DNA from: Romboutsia lituseburensis
GTDB lineage: Bacteria; Bacillota; Clostridia; Peptostreptococcales; Peptostreptococcaceae
Reading direction: 5' to 3'
Assembly: GCF_024723825.1 (NCBI RefSeq)
Contig: NZ_JANQBQ010000001.1
Span: 3,534,001 to 3,598,000 of the forward strand
Length of the DNA stretch: 64,000 nt
This document shows positions 18,118-25,387 of this stretch, piece after piece (the first letter of the stretch is position 1; each line of letters begins with the position of its first letter). The position numbers and the translations under genes are program-made. The notes beneath the pieces are model-generated. The model saw nothing but the letters and a program-made list of their open reading frames with translations. It was not told the DNA's origin and did no database searches.

Positions 18118-18438
18118 ATGGATTATGGTTTATTAAATATAGGAAGTATTGTACTTGGATTAATTGCATTTGTACTTCCGGTTATTAATCTTATACGATA
18201 CAATAATTCTAATAACCAATATTGGTTTGTTTTTGCCTTAATGAGTATAGTTTCATGTATGCTTTCACTAGGTATGCAAATTTTTTATATTAATCATCTT
18301 ATAAGTTTAAAAGATTGGACAGCTATTATGGATACTATAAATATAGTAGTATTTTCAGCGGCACTTCTTCTCGTAGCTACAACTGTACTTAATGGTGTTA
18401 CATTATTTGCTTACATAGGAAACAGAAAAAAGAAATAA
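18118..18438 (+). CDS. Small membrane protein, three helices
   Basis: 106 aa with three hydrophobic segments (about 5-27, 38-58 and 72-97) and a basic C-terminus (GNRKKK). GAAAGGAAAAA precedes the ATG, and a terminator follows directly, so it is a monocistronic gene. No family recognised; similar small proteins occur in clostridial genomes as hypothetical membrane proteins. Confidence 0.6.
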   Translation: MDYGLLNIGSIVLGLIAFVLPVINLIRYNNSNNQYWFVFALMSIVSCMLSLGMQIFYINHLISLKDWTAIMDTINIVVFSAALLLVATTVLNGVTLFAYIGNRKKK

Positions 18439-18455
18439 ATTTATAATGTGAAGAT

Positions 18456-18490
18456 AAAAAGTAGTAATTTTAAAATTACTACTTTTTTAT
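18456..18490 (+). terminator. Intrinsic terminator
   Basis: AAAAAGTAGTAATTTT pairs perfectly with AAAATTACTACTTTTT and continues in T. Confidence 0.88.
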
Positions 18491-18672
18491 TGTTTAACTA
18501 TTCGGGTACAAAATTTAGCTATTGATGCACAATATATTGATAAATTTTTACAGCTATCTTAAATTAATATATATATATATTAATTGAATACGAGAAATCT
18601 ATACAATAAGTACTCTATAATATATATGGTAGTTATTTTATCTACTGAAAGAATAAAGGGGGGGAAGATAAG

Positions 18673-18972
18673 TTGAAAGATAAATTCAAATATATTATTC
18701 CTTTATTTATAGTTGGAGTAATAGTATTTTACACGTTTTTTACACCAATAGGAGCCTTAAAATTTGCTGTACTAAGAGAGGGATATCCTAATAGTGCTAT
18801 AAATCTTAAAGTGGATTATTCATCATGTAGAGATCCTATTGAAAAGGTAGGAAATCAAATAGTTTATACTATCTTCAATTACCCAATTGAAGAAAAAACT
18901 CAAACACCATTAGATAGCTGGATTATATCAAGATACGGAATATTTTATTGGGGTGAATACTATACAGTTTAG
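18673..18972 (+). CDS. Hypothetical single-pass membrane protein
   Basis: 99 aa from a TTG start behind a run of seven G followed by AAG (18660-18669). One transmembrane helix near the N-terminus (about 7-25) is followed by a small extracytoplasmic domain ending SRYGIFYWGEYYTV. It resembles short DUF3139-like proteins in layout, but I cannot confirm the family. The next small membrane gene follows after 42 bases and may be co-transcribed. Confidence 0.5.
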   Translation: MKDKFKYIIPLFIVGVIVFYTFFTPIGALKFAVLREGYPNSAINLKVDYSSCRDPIEKVGNQIVYTIFNYPIEEKTQTPLDSWIISRYGIFYWGEYYTV

Positions 18973-19014
18973 AAGTTTAGTATATGAAATTTAATACTTA
19001 GGAGGAATAAGAAT

Positions 19015-19314
19015 ATGTTTGATATTTATAATATAGTAGCTCTAATATTAACATTAAGTATTTTATATTCAAGTGCAAATAAATATCATAGACTACTTAA
19101 ACTAGAACGTCTTGAAAATGCAGGTGTATCACCTGAAGAATATAATGCATATGATAAACGATTAAGATTAGAATGTATATTACTTATAGTTATAATGGGA
19201 ATAGCTACTATTGTAAGTCAATTTTTCAAGATTTTAATAGTTGCAGCAGTTATGCTTATACTAGGTATTATATTTAAAATAATTATTGATAAATGCTGCC
19301 CGATACCGAAATAA
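19015..19314 (+). CDS. Small membrane protein, three helices
   Basis: 99 aa: one N-terminal helix (about 5-20), a charged amphipathic stretch (HRLLKLERLENAGVSPEEYNAYDKRLRLE), then two helices (about 53-88), ending DKCCPIPK. TTAGGAGG precedes the ATG and a terminator follows. Function unknown; it may be paired with the preceding gene. Confidence 0.6.
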   Translation: MFDIYNIVALILTLSILYSSANKYHRLLKLERLENAGVSPEEYNAYDKRLRLECILLIVIMGIATIVSQFFKILIVAAVMLILGIIFKIIIDKCCPIPK

Positions 19315-19382
19315 TTATTAATTATATTGGTAATTGCTTTTATATGTTTAATCAATACTAGTCTAATATTAAGAGAAATATA

Positions 19383-19413
19383 AAAATCATGCTATTAAAC
19401 AGCATGATTTTTT
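19383..19413 (+). terminator. Intrinsic terminator
   Basis: AAAATCATGCT pairs with AGCATGATTTT, followed by T residues. Confidence 0.88.
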
Positions 19414-19623
19414 ATGATGATTTAACTGATATACACTTATTAGGTAAATATAAGTATATAAATAAAATAAAAAAATAGATTTTCATAATAAAACAATATA
19501 TTTTAAAATGTTGAAACAAAGCCAATGCTACAAATTGTATCGTTATATATTGGAGTATGATACGATAATTAGCTAGCCAATAAAAGAATTTTTTATCATA
19601 CTAAATTTGAAAGGAGATGTTAT

Positions 19624-20397
19624 ATGAAGATAGGATCAAAATTAAAACAAGCTAGATTAAAAAAAGAATTAACTCAAGAAAATATAGCAAATATATTAAA
19701 CATTTCTAGATCAACTATATCTAGTTGGGAGGTTGGAAGGAGTTACCCTGACTTAGAAAATATAGTGTTACTTAGTGATTTGTATAATATTTCTCTTGAT
19801 AGTTTACTAAGAGAGGACTCGGATATGATAAAAAAACTTTCCTTTGATTCAAGAATAATAAATAAAATTAATAAATTGATTAATTATTTACCTATAATAA
19901 GTTTTATTATTCTTTTAAGTTCCATTTTTTATATAAACATATGCAATAGTACTTATAATAAATTGTGTGCACAGATGTATGAAGAAATGAAAGTTCTATC
20001 ATTAAAATATGATATGACAAAAGTAAGCAACTACAAAAACGAGTTAGAGAGCATACTTAATAAAAATGAATTCAAATCAATCAAGGCAATAGAAATTTAT
20101 GTGGCGGATATGGAAACGGGCAATAAAAATTTAGAGACAGATAAAAATAAATTCAGATTGTTATACGAAACAGTCGATCCTAAAAGTAAAAAAGGAATAG
20201 CGGTGTTGAAAAATTCTCTCGGCATCCTTTCGACTGATATTTTGGATAAGGACGGCAATATAGTTCATTACCAGCCTTATTTAAAAAATTATAATATATA
20301 CAGAGTAGAGGCATTAGCTTTAATTTCTGCAATTTTAGGCTTTCTATCTCTGTTAATCAGTATTATTATTAAGTTAAAAACATTAAAAAATAAATAG
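19624..20397 (+). CDS. XRE-family regulator with membrane-anchored C-terminus
   Basis: 257 aa. An N-terminal HTH_3 domain (about 3-60; KQARLKKELTQENIANILNISRSTISSWEVG) is followed by two transmembrane helices (about 88-108 and 228-250) flanking an extracytoplasmic segment of about 120 residues. This is a one-component sensor-regulator in which an outside domain may control a cytoplasmic DNA-binding head. GAAAGGAGATG precedes the ATG. An inverted repeat TATCGT/ACGATA at about 19539-19566 upstream may be its own operator (inference). Confidence 0.75.
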   Translation: MKIGSKLKQARLKKELTQENIANILNISRSTISSWEVGRSYPDLENIVLLSDLYNISLDSLLREDSDMIKKLSFDSRIINKINKLINYLPIISFIILLSSIFYINICNSTYNKLCAQMYEEMKVLSLKYDMTKVSNYKNELESILNKNEFKSIKAIEIYVADMETGNKNLETDKNKFRLLYETVDPKSKKGIAVLKNSLGILSTDILDKDGNIVHYQPYLKNYNIYRVEALALISAILGFLSLLISIIIKLKTLKNK

Positions 20398-20427
20398 TTT
20401 TATTTGTTTTTTATTTTTAATTCATAT

Positions 20428-20464
20428 AAAAAGTCCTAATATTTATAATCAGGGCTTTTTATTT
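20428..20464 (+). terminator. Intrinsic terminator
   Basis: AAAAAGTCCT and AGGGCTTTTT pair (one G-U) and continue into TATTT. It closes the XRE gene. Confidence 0.8.
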
Positions 20465-20608
20465 ATATATTTTATTATTTTAACCTGTTTTTATCATGTA
20501 TTTATGAAAATTAGTGACTTAATTTAGTTTGCCCTTCAAATAATTAGAATACGTTTTTATTTTTGTTAGTATTAAGATTAAATTAATTATAGAAGTTATC
20601 TTAAAAAT

Positions 20609-20640
20609 GTAACAAAGTTATAAAAAAGTGCAACAAAACA
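20609..20640 (+). promoter_or_regulatory. Candidate LytTR direct-repeat binding site
   Basis: TGTAACAAAGTT and TGCAACAAAACA are direct repeats about 21 bases apart, some 60-90 bases upstream of the LytTR gene. LytTR regulators typically bind two direct repeats about two helical turns apart, and LytTR/DUF3021 pairs are often autoregulated (family knowledge). Apart from the terminator at 20428, nothing else is seen in 20398-20702. Confidence 0.4.
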
Positions 20641-20702
20641 ATAAAAGCTAGATAATAACAACTTGAAATAGTATATTAAACATATGAAAGGGGGGAAAGG
20701 GG

Positions 20703-21146
20703 ATGAAAATTAATATTTTACTAGATAAACTTATAAATAAAGAAGACTTAATAATTCAAACAAATCCTGTAAACAGTGAAGTTGCTGAAAGTTTAAAAAA
20801 GCATTTAGAAAATGGATTAAAAATAACTGTTATTAATGCAACTAATGATAGAAAAATACAAGTAAATATAAATTCTATTTTAGCTTTTCAATCAGAGGGC
20901 CATATGTGCTGCGTAAAAATGAAATCTGGAGAATTATACTTAATTAATAAACGCCTAAAGGAATTAGAGAATTTAGATGAAAAATATTTTGTAAAAATAA
21001 ATAACGCAACTATTATTAATATAAACGAAATTAAAGAATTTTCATCGGTATCAAATGCTCGATTAGAAGTTTTTTTAAGTGATAAATCATCCTACTTTGT
21101 AAATAGACACTATGTAAAAATAATAAAGGAGAGATTAGCATGTTAA
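20703..21146 (+). CDS. LytTR-domain transcriptional regulator
   Basis: 147 aa. The N-terminal part is short and has no receiver domain. The C-terminal LytTR DNA-binding domain occupies about 45-145 (INSILAFQSEGHMCCVKMKSGELYLINKRLKELE, with the FVKINNATIININEI and YFVNRHYVKIIKERL strands). AAAGGGG precedes the ATG. It overlaps the DUF3021 gene by seven bases, the standard pairing in which the membrane partner modulates the DNA-binding protein. Confidence 0.88.
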   Translation: MKINILLDKLINKEDLIIQTNPVNSEVAESLKKHLENGLKITVINATNDRKIQVNINSILAFQSEGHMCCVKMKSGELYLINKRLKELENLDEKYFVKINNATIININEIKEFSSVSNARLEVFLSDKSSYFVNRHYVKIIKERLAC

Positions 21147-21553
21147 AACAATTTAGATTATCTTTTTTTCAAACTTTTTCAATAACTTTTATATGGATTT
21201 TAACTTTAATATCAATTTTCTTTAAAAATGATACATTAACAGTTTTATATATTTGGAATTTAGTAGCTATAAGCTTAATTTTTTCTATAATTTTTGGAGT
21301 TATGTATCCAGCATTATGGAATTTTTCATCAATGAAAGCTAGCAATAAAATATTTATCTCGTCAGCAATAAATTTAGTTGCAGGGATTAGCTCAGTTTGG
21401 CTATTTTCACCTTATATGTTTGAAATTATTAGACCTTGGATTATATTAATGGCTATAGCTACAGTATTAGGTCATATAATAGGATTTTATTTTTATTCGA
21501 ACTGGGATAATAAAAAAAATTCTGATGATTTGAATAAACTTCTAAGAAAGTAA
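21140..21553 (+). CDS. DUF3021 family membrane protein
   Basis: 137 aa with four predicted helices (about 10-28, 34-55, 70-90 and 97-118). The size, topology and overlap with a LytTR gene identify the DUF3021 partner of a LytTR regulatory system. It probably holds or releases the regulator at the membrane, but the signal is unknown. Confidence 0.85.
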   Translation: MLKQFRLSFFQTFSITFIWILTLISIFFKNDTLTVLYIWNLVAISLIFSIIFGVMYPALWNFSSMKASNKIFISSAINLVAGISSVWLFSPYMFEIIRPWIILMAIATVLGHIIGFYFYSNWDNKKNSDDLNKLLRK

Positions 21554-21660
21554 GCTATATAGTAATTATATTAAAAGTTTCAGATTTATATAGTGACTTA
21601 AATTTATAATGATAAGCTTAAGGATTTAAGGATAAAATATAAATATTATTTCATTCAAAG

Positions 21661-21708
21661 TAATTGACACTATCAATTACTTTAGAATATAATTGATAGT
21701 ATCAATTA
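21661..21708 (+). promoter_or_regulatory. Promoter with two 19-bp palindromes (likely MarR operators)
   Basis: TAATTGACACTATCAATTA (21661-21679) and TAATTGATAGTATCAATTA (21690-21708) are near-identical palindromes 29 bases apart. TTGACA inside the first and TATAAT (21688-21693), 18 bases later, make a good promoter that both palindromes overlap. The spacing and form fit autorepression by the MarR regulator encoded 260 bases downstream. Confidence 0.75.
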
Positions 21709-21716
21709 TTAAAGGA

Positions 21717-21944
21717 GTGGATTATAACGAACTTATAGCTTCTTCTAAGTTTACACCTATGGTATATAAAGAAGAAAATGGAGTATATGAAGGTGAAAGC
21801 GTAAGTCATTTTAATGAAGTAACATAGTTTACTTTAAAAGAGAAGATAGAAGATGGTAAAATGTATGTAAGTGAAGTCTTTAGAAAAAATGGTAAAATAA
21901 CTTTTGGGTTTATTGATCCTATGGTTTATCAAAAAATAAGTTAA
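21717..21944 (+). pseudogene. Broken small gene between the MarR operators and marR
   Basis: AAAGGAG is followed by a coding-like frame of 76 codons (NELIASSKFTPMVYKEENG to FGFIDPMVYQKIS) interrupted by TAG at 21825-21827. The obvious ATG is missing: the frame opens only at GTG 21717, directly behind the ribosome site. The codon pattern on both sides of the TAG is clearly protein-like and collinear. It was probably the MarR-controlled target gene, now inactivated. I do not recognise the product. Confidence 0.6.
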
Positions 21945-21964
21945 GCAAGAAAAGAGGAGTAGGA

Positions 21965-22378
21965 TTGGCATATAAAATATTAGGTAAATATTTATCGGAT
22001 TTAAATAGGGATTTTATAAAACACGTTGATTTAAAATTGCAAGAATATCAATTAACCCTTAACATGTGGCGCTGTTTGATGGCTATACAAAAAAATAAAG
22101 AGTGTAATTTAAAAGATATAGCTGAGCTACTAGATGTAGATAGGGCTATCATAACTAGAAACATAAAAAAGCTTGAAAGTTTAAATTATATTATTAAAGA
22201 AAAAGGAAGTAATGACAATAGATTTTTTGATTTATATGTTACAGAAGAGGGAGTATCTATTCTTAATTCAATAAATGAATATCAAGATAAATGGTATGAA
22301 AAAGTGATGAAAGACTTTAATAAACAAGAATCAGAAGATTTAATTAACTTACTTAAAAAGCTTTGTAAAAATATTTAG
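21965..22378 (+). CDS. MarR family transcriptional regulator
   Basis: 137 aa, winged-helix repressor. LTLNMWRCLMAIQKNKECNLKDIAELLDVDRAIITRNIKKLE is the HTH, followed by the wing (IIKEKGSNDNRFFDLYVTEEG) and the C-terminal dimer helix. It starts with TTG 21965 behind AGAGGAGTAGGA. The two palindromes at the promoter of the upstream broken gene are its likely operators, making this an autoregulated operon whose first gene is lost. Confidence 0.88.
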   Translation: MAYKILGKYLSDLNRDFIKHVDLKLQEYQLTLNMWRCLMAIQKNKECNLKDIAELLDVDRAIITRNIKKLESLNYIIKEKGSNDNRFFDLYVTEEGVSILNSINEYQDKWYEKVMKDFNKQESEDLINLLKKLCKNI

Positions 22379-22466
22379 GAGAAAAAAATGTAATAAAATG
22401 GCGTACGAAAAAAAGGTAAAAATGATTAAAAATGATTGATAGAAATGAATTCTGATGATAAACTAA

Positions 22467-22510
22467 GAAATGTAAATGTAAATGTAAATGTAAATGTAAA
22501 TGTAAATGTA
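22467..22510. repeat. Hexanucleotide microsatellite (TGTAAA)n
   Basis: About seven tandem TGTAAA units (six complete plus TGTA, preceded by AA), in the 3' non-coding region of marR. Such tracts change length by slippage. It is not in a coding frame or an obvious promoter spacer. Confidence 0.9.
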
Positions 22511-22543
22511 TATATTATATGACAACTAAGTCATAAATGTGTA

Positions 22544-22575
22544 AGATTATGGGATATCTCATAATCTATTTTTCT
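22544..22575 (+). terminator. Intrinsic terminator
   Basis: AGATTATGGGATATCTCATAATCT folds into a compact hairpin followed by ATTTTTC; it ends the marR transcript. Confidence 0.8.
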
Positions 22576-22641
22576 ATGAACTTTTATAAATAGAAGTGAA
22601 CAATATTAAAAATAACATATATTACAAGTGAGGAGTTATTA

Positions 22642-23082
22642 GTGAACGTAAAAATTCTAAATATTAATTATATAGTTAACGGATTGCTAACAGAAATACA
22701 TACAAAAATGTTTTATAAACATAATGAAAATAAAATTCAAGATATTTATTTTGAATTTACTTTAGGAAAAAATAATATAAAGTCACAAAAAAATAATAGT
22801 ATGGAGTATGCAATAAAAAGCTTACAAAAATCACTTCCATCAAATATAAATATGGCATGTTGCCAATCTTGTAATTATGGCAACTTTTGCCCATATGGAG
22901 ATAATGAAAATGAAATATTTTGCCTAAAGGATATAATTCTTAAAGATGAACAAGATGTATGTGAATTTTTTGTAAATAACATAGATTGTATTCAAGATAA
23001 AAGGAAAAGTCTGCTAGGATCTTGTAAAGATTACAAACCAATTTCACAGGGAAATTACTATACCTATAATGATTGGGAATAA
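22642..23082 (+). CDS. Cysteine-rich DUF6304-like protein
   Basis: 146 aa, GTG start at 22642 behind GTGAGGAG. The N-terminal half forms beta strands. A cysteine cluster, ACCQSCNYGNFCPYG (Cys73, 74, 77 and 83, plus Cys94), suggests a metal or Fe-S site, and two further cysteines lie near the C-terminus. There are no membrane helices. It resembles the DUF6304 family from memory; function unknown. A terminator follows. Confidence 0.55.
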   Translation: MNVKILNINYIVNGLLTEIHTKMFYKHNENKIQDIYFEFTLGKNNIKSQKNNSMEYAIKSLQKSLPSNINMACCQSCNYGNFCPYGDNENEIFCLKDIILKDEQDVCEFFVNNIDCIQDKRKSLLGSCKDYKPISQGNYYTYNDWE

Positions 23083-23107
23083 GAATTATAAAATAAAAAT
23101 ATAAAAA

Positions 23108-23146
23108 CTGTATCTTAGTTTTTATATTTTATGCTAAGATACAGTC
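23108..23146 (+). terminator. Hairpin terminator between convergent genes
   Basis: CTGTATCTTAG pairs with CTAAGATACAG. It lies between the cysteine-rich gene (+) and the amidase gene (-) and may serve the first. Confidence 0.7.
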
Positions 23147-23208
23147 ATTTACTAAAATATATAGTTTTATTTATAAATATAACAATAGATTATTTTTATT
23201 AACGTTAA

Positions 23209-23916
23209 TTAATTGCTTCCTTTTTGAAAAACAGTTATAAAAGCATCATTAAAGCCTAGTTTTTTAAGCTCTTCTAATCGTTCCTCAGAATAAACTTTGC
23301 TGTTAAAAGAACCACAAACTACTCTGTAAAAAGTATCACTATTAACAACAGGAGGTTTAGTTTCAGGAAGTCCAGGATTAGGTTTATATTCAACTCCTAG
23401 ATACTCGCATATACCTTTAGCAATACCAAGTGCTAAATCATCTTGTCTTTGAGTAAGGATTTTGGAATCCTCAGCATGATCAATAAAGGCCATTTCAATT
23501 AAACAAGCTCTCATATTACTATTTCTTAAAACATAAAAACTAGCAGTTTTAATACCTCTATTTAAAGTATAAGCTTTAGTATTTAAAGTTTGAGAATGAA
23601 CTTTAGTAGCTAAATTAGAAGAGCTTGATTGATAAGAATAAGTTTCTATCCCTTTAGCCGAACCATCAAAAGCATTACAGTGTATGGAAACAAAACAGTC
23701 AGATTTCCAATTATTTGCCATTGTAGTTCTATCACTAAGAGATAAAAATACATCATTATCTCTGCTTAATTTGACTTCAATACCTTGTTTTTTTAGTAAA
23801 GACTCTACTTTTTTAGCAACTTGCAAATTTATATTTTTTTCAAGTAAATTATTAACTCCAACAGCGCCGCTATCACTACCACCATGTCCTGGGTCTATAA
23901 ATACTTTTTTACTCAT
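23209..23916 (-). CDS. N-acetylmuramoyl-L-alanine amidase (Amidase_3) with SPOR-like tail
   Basis: 235 aa. The catalytic domain (about 3-175) has the zinc ligands in IDPGHGG, the LLEKNINLQVA Glu, SIHCNAF, and the catalytic Glu in LIEMAFIDH. After a Pro-rich linker (PNPGLPETKPPV), a short C-terminal segment (FYRVVCGSFNSKVYSEERLEELKKLGF) looks like a SPOR peptidoglycan-binding repeat. There is no signal peptide, as in phage or clostridial endolysins that need a holin or lysis for release. It is divergent from a GH25 lysin also lacking a signal. Confidence 0.9.
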   Translation of the reverse strand: MSKKVFIDPGHGGSDSGAVGVNNLLEKNINLQVAKKVESLLKKQGIEVKLSRDNDVFLSLSDRTTMANNWKSDCFVSIHCNAFDGSAKGIETYSYQSSSSNLATKVHSQTLNTKAYTLNRGIKTASFYVLRNSNMRACLIEMAFIDHAEDSKILTQRQDDLALGIAKGICEYLGVEYKPNPGLPETKPPVVNSDTFYRVVCGSFNSKVYSEERLEELKKLGFNDAFITVFQKGSN

Positions 23917-24098
23917 ATTAACACCTCATTTTAAATTTTAAATCATTATATTTTAACTAATAACTAGAATATTAAAAAAATAATCTATTTTAATATATTG
24001 TGGAATTAATAAGTTTGTTACAAAAAGTTTAAAAATGTAACAATTTGTAGATAAAATTCATAATATAACTTGAAACTCTTCAAAGAAAGGATGATAAT

Positions 24099-24923
24099 AT
24101 GCAAAGTAGAAGTAGTGGTAATATGAAAGGCATAGATGTAAGTCATTGGGATGGTGAAATAAATTATCAGACTGTAAAAGATCAAGGAATAAAAGTAGTT
24201 TATATAAAAGCAACCCAAGGTGAAACTTCAGTTGATACTTATTTCAAATCAAATGCAGTAAAAGCTAAGGAAGCTGGATTATTAGTTGGTTTTTATCATT
24301 TTTTAAATCCTAGTACAGAAGAGTCAGTTAGAAAACAAGCAGCTCACTTTGTGGAAACTATAAAGCCATATCACTGTGACTGTAGACTAGCATTAGATAT
24401 GGAAGTTAATAAAGGACTTAGTGCATCTACAATAACTAATCTTAGTAAAATCTTCTTAGAAGAAGTAAAAAGACTTAGTGGGCTAGATGTTGTTATATAT
24501 TCATATACAAGTTTTATAAAGGAAAATCTACAAAAAAGTTTAAATGTTTATCCTTTATGGGTAGCACATTATGGAGTAAATACTCCTGGTAGCAATGGAG
24601 TGTGGGATAGTTGGGTAGGATTCCAGTATTCAGAAAAAGGTCATGTTAGAGGTATAGGTACTGAATGTGATTTAAATGAATTTACACAAGGTATATTATT
24701 ACCAACAAAAAAAGAACCAGTTAAACAACCTACAGTTACTCCAGTACCAGCTCATAATCCACAATCAGACCAACAAAATTTTGTAACATATACAGTTAAA
24801 AAAGGAGATACACTTGATAAAATAGCTAGTAAATACAATACAACAATAGGAAATATAGTAAAACTTAATAATATAAAAAATCCAAATTTAATCTTTGTAG
24901 GCCAAGTTATAAAAATAAAATAA
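24099..24923 (+). CDS. GH25 lysozyme with C-terminal LysM domain
   Basis: 274 aa. The GH25 muramidase domain (about 10-205) has [13 protein letters not shown] (catalytic Asp), VYIKATQGE and LALDMEVN (catalytic acidic pair); it cleaves the MurNAc-GlcNAc bond of peptidoglycan. A Pro-rich linker leads to one LysM domain (about 228-272; [18 protein letters not shown]). There is no signal peptide. AAGAAAGGATG precedes the ATG. Together with the divergent amidase it forms a two-enzyme lysin locus; no holin, capsid or other phage gene is present. Confidence 0.93.
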   Translation: MQSRSSGNMKGIDVSHWDGEINYQTVKDQGIKVVYIKATQGETSVDTYFKSNAVKAKEAGLLVGFYHFLNPSTEESVRKQAAHFVETIKPYHCDCRLALDMEVNKGLSASTITNLSKIFLEEVKRLSGLDVVIYSYTSFIKENLQKSLNVYPLWVAHYGVNTPGSNGVWDSWVGFQYSEKGHVRGIGTECDLNEFTQGILLPTKKEPVKQPTVTPVPAHNPQSDQQNFVTYTVKKGDTLDKIASKYNTTIGNIVKLNNIKNPNLIFVGQVIKIK

Positions 24924-24931
24924 ATTAAAAT

Positions 24932-24969
24932 AGTGAGTGAAAAAGTTAAATTAAACATTTTCACTCACT
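24932..24969 (+). terminator. Hairpin terminator after the GH25 gene
   Basis: AGTGAGTGAAAA pairs with TTTTCACTCACT just after the stop codon; the T-tract is weak. Confidence 0.6.
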
Positions 24970-25149
24970 TGTTATAATTGTTTTAAATAAAATTATTTTA
25001 TTATATAAAATCTAAAATTTGGAATGTACTTTTATATATATAATAAATTATAAAAAATATCAATGAATTGTTAAAAATATGTAAAATAAATAAAATATAG
25101 TTGCAAAATATAACTCACGTGCGTATAATTGAAATATAAATAAATAAGA

Positions 25150-25262
25150 ATCCCTTGAAGGGGAGTAGCTTTCACTTACATATTAGTGATAATCAATCGT
25201 CATTCTCGGACTTTAAAATCCCGGTTGATTAGCAAGCAATAAACTTGTTAGCAAGACCTTCG
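25150..25262 (+). promoter_or_regulatory. yybP-ykoY manganese riboswitch
   Basis: The leader contains the hallmark 5' segment AAGGGGAGTAGC, a central TCGTCATTCTCGG...CCCGGTTGATTAGCAAGC part and the closing TTAGCAAGACCTT that pairs with AAGG. These are conserved elements of the yybP-ykoY (Mn2+-sensing) aptamer. It directly precedes a transcription terminator and a P-type cation ATPase, the same arrangement as known Mn-regulated ATPase genes. Binding of Mn2+ should block the terminator and switch the ATPase on. Confidence 0.88.
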
Positions 25263-25299
25263 AAGCAAACTATTAAAATTTGCTTTGGAGGTCTTTTTT
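25253..25299 (+). terminator. Riboswitch-controlled terminator in the ATPase leader
   Basis: AAGACCTTCGAAGCAAA pairs with TTTGCTTTGGAGGTCTT, followed by a T-run. Its 5' arm shares AAGACCTT with the 3' closing strand of the aptamer, so ligand-bound aptamer and terminator are mutually exclusive. Confidence 0.88.
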
Positions 25300-25387
25300 A
25301 TTTTATAAATTCACATAGGGAAATAGTAGTTTTACAACGGCCGTTTAAACACCACGACTCCCATTAAATTTAAAATGGAGGTATATT

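Noticed and set aside
23209-24923. Prophage remnant
   Set aside because: The two lysins lack signal peptides as in phages, but no holin, structural, integrase or terminase gene and no att-like repeat is seen around them.
25186-25200. Fur-box-like TGATAATCAATCGTC
   Set aside because: Only half matches the palindrome, and the bases are part of the riboswitch aptamer.
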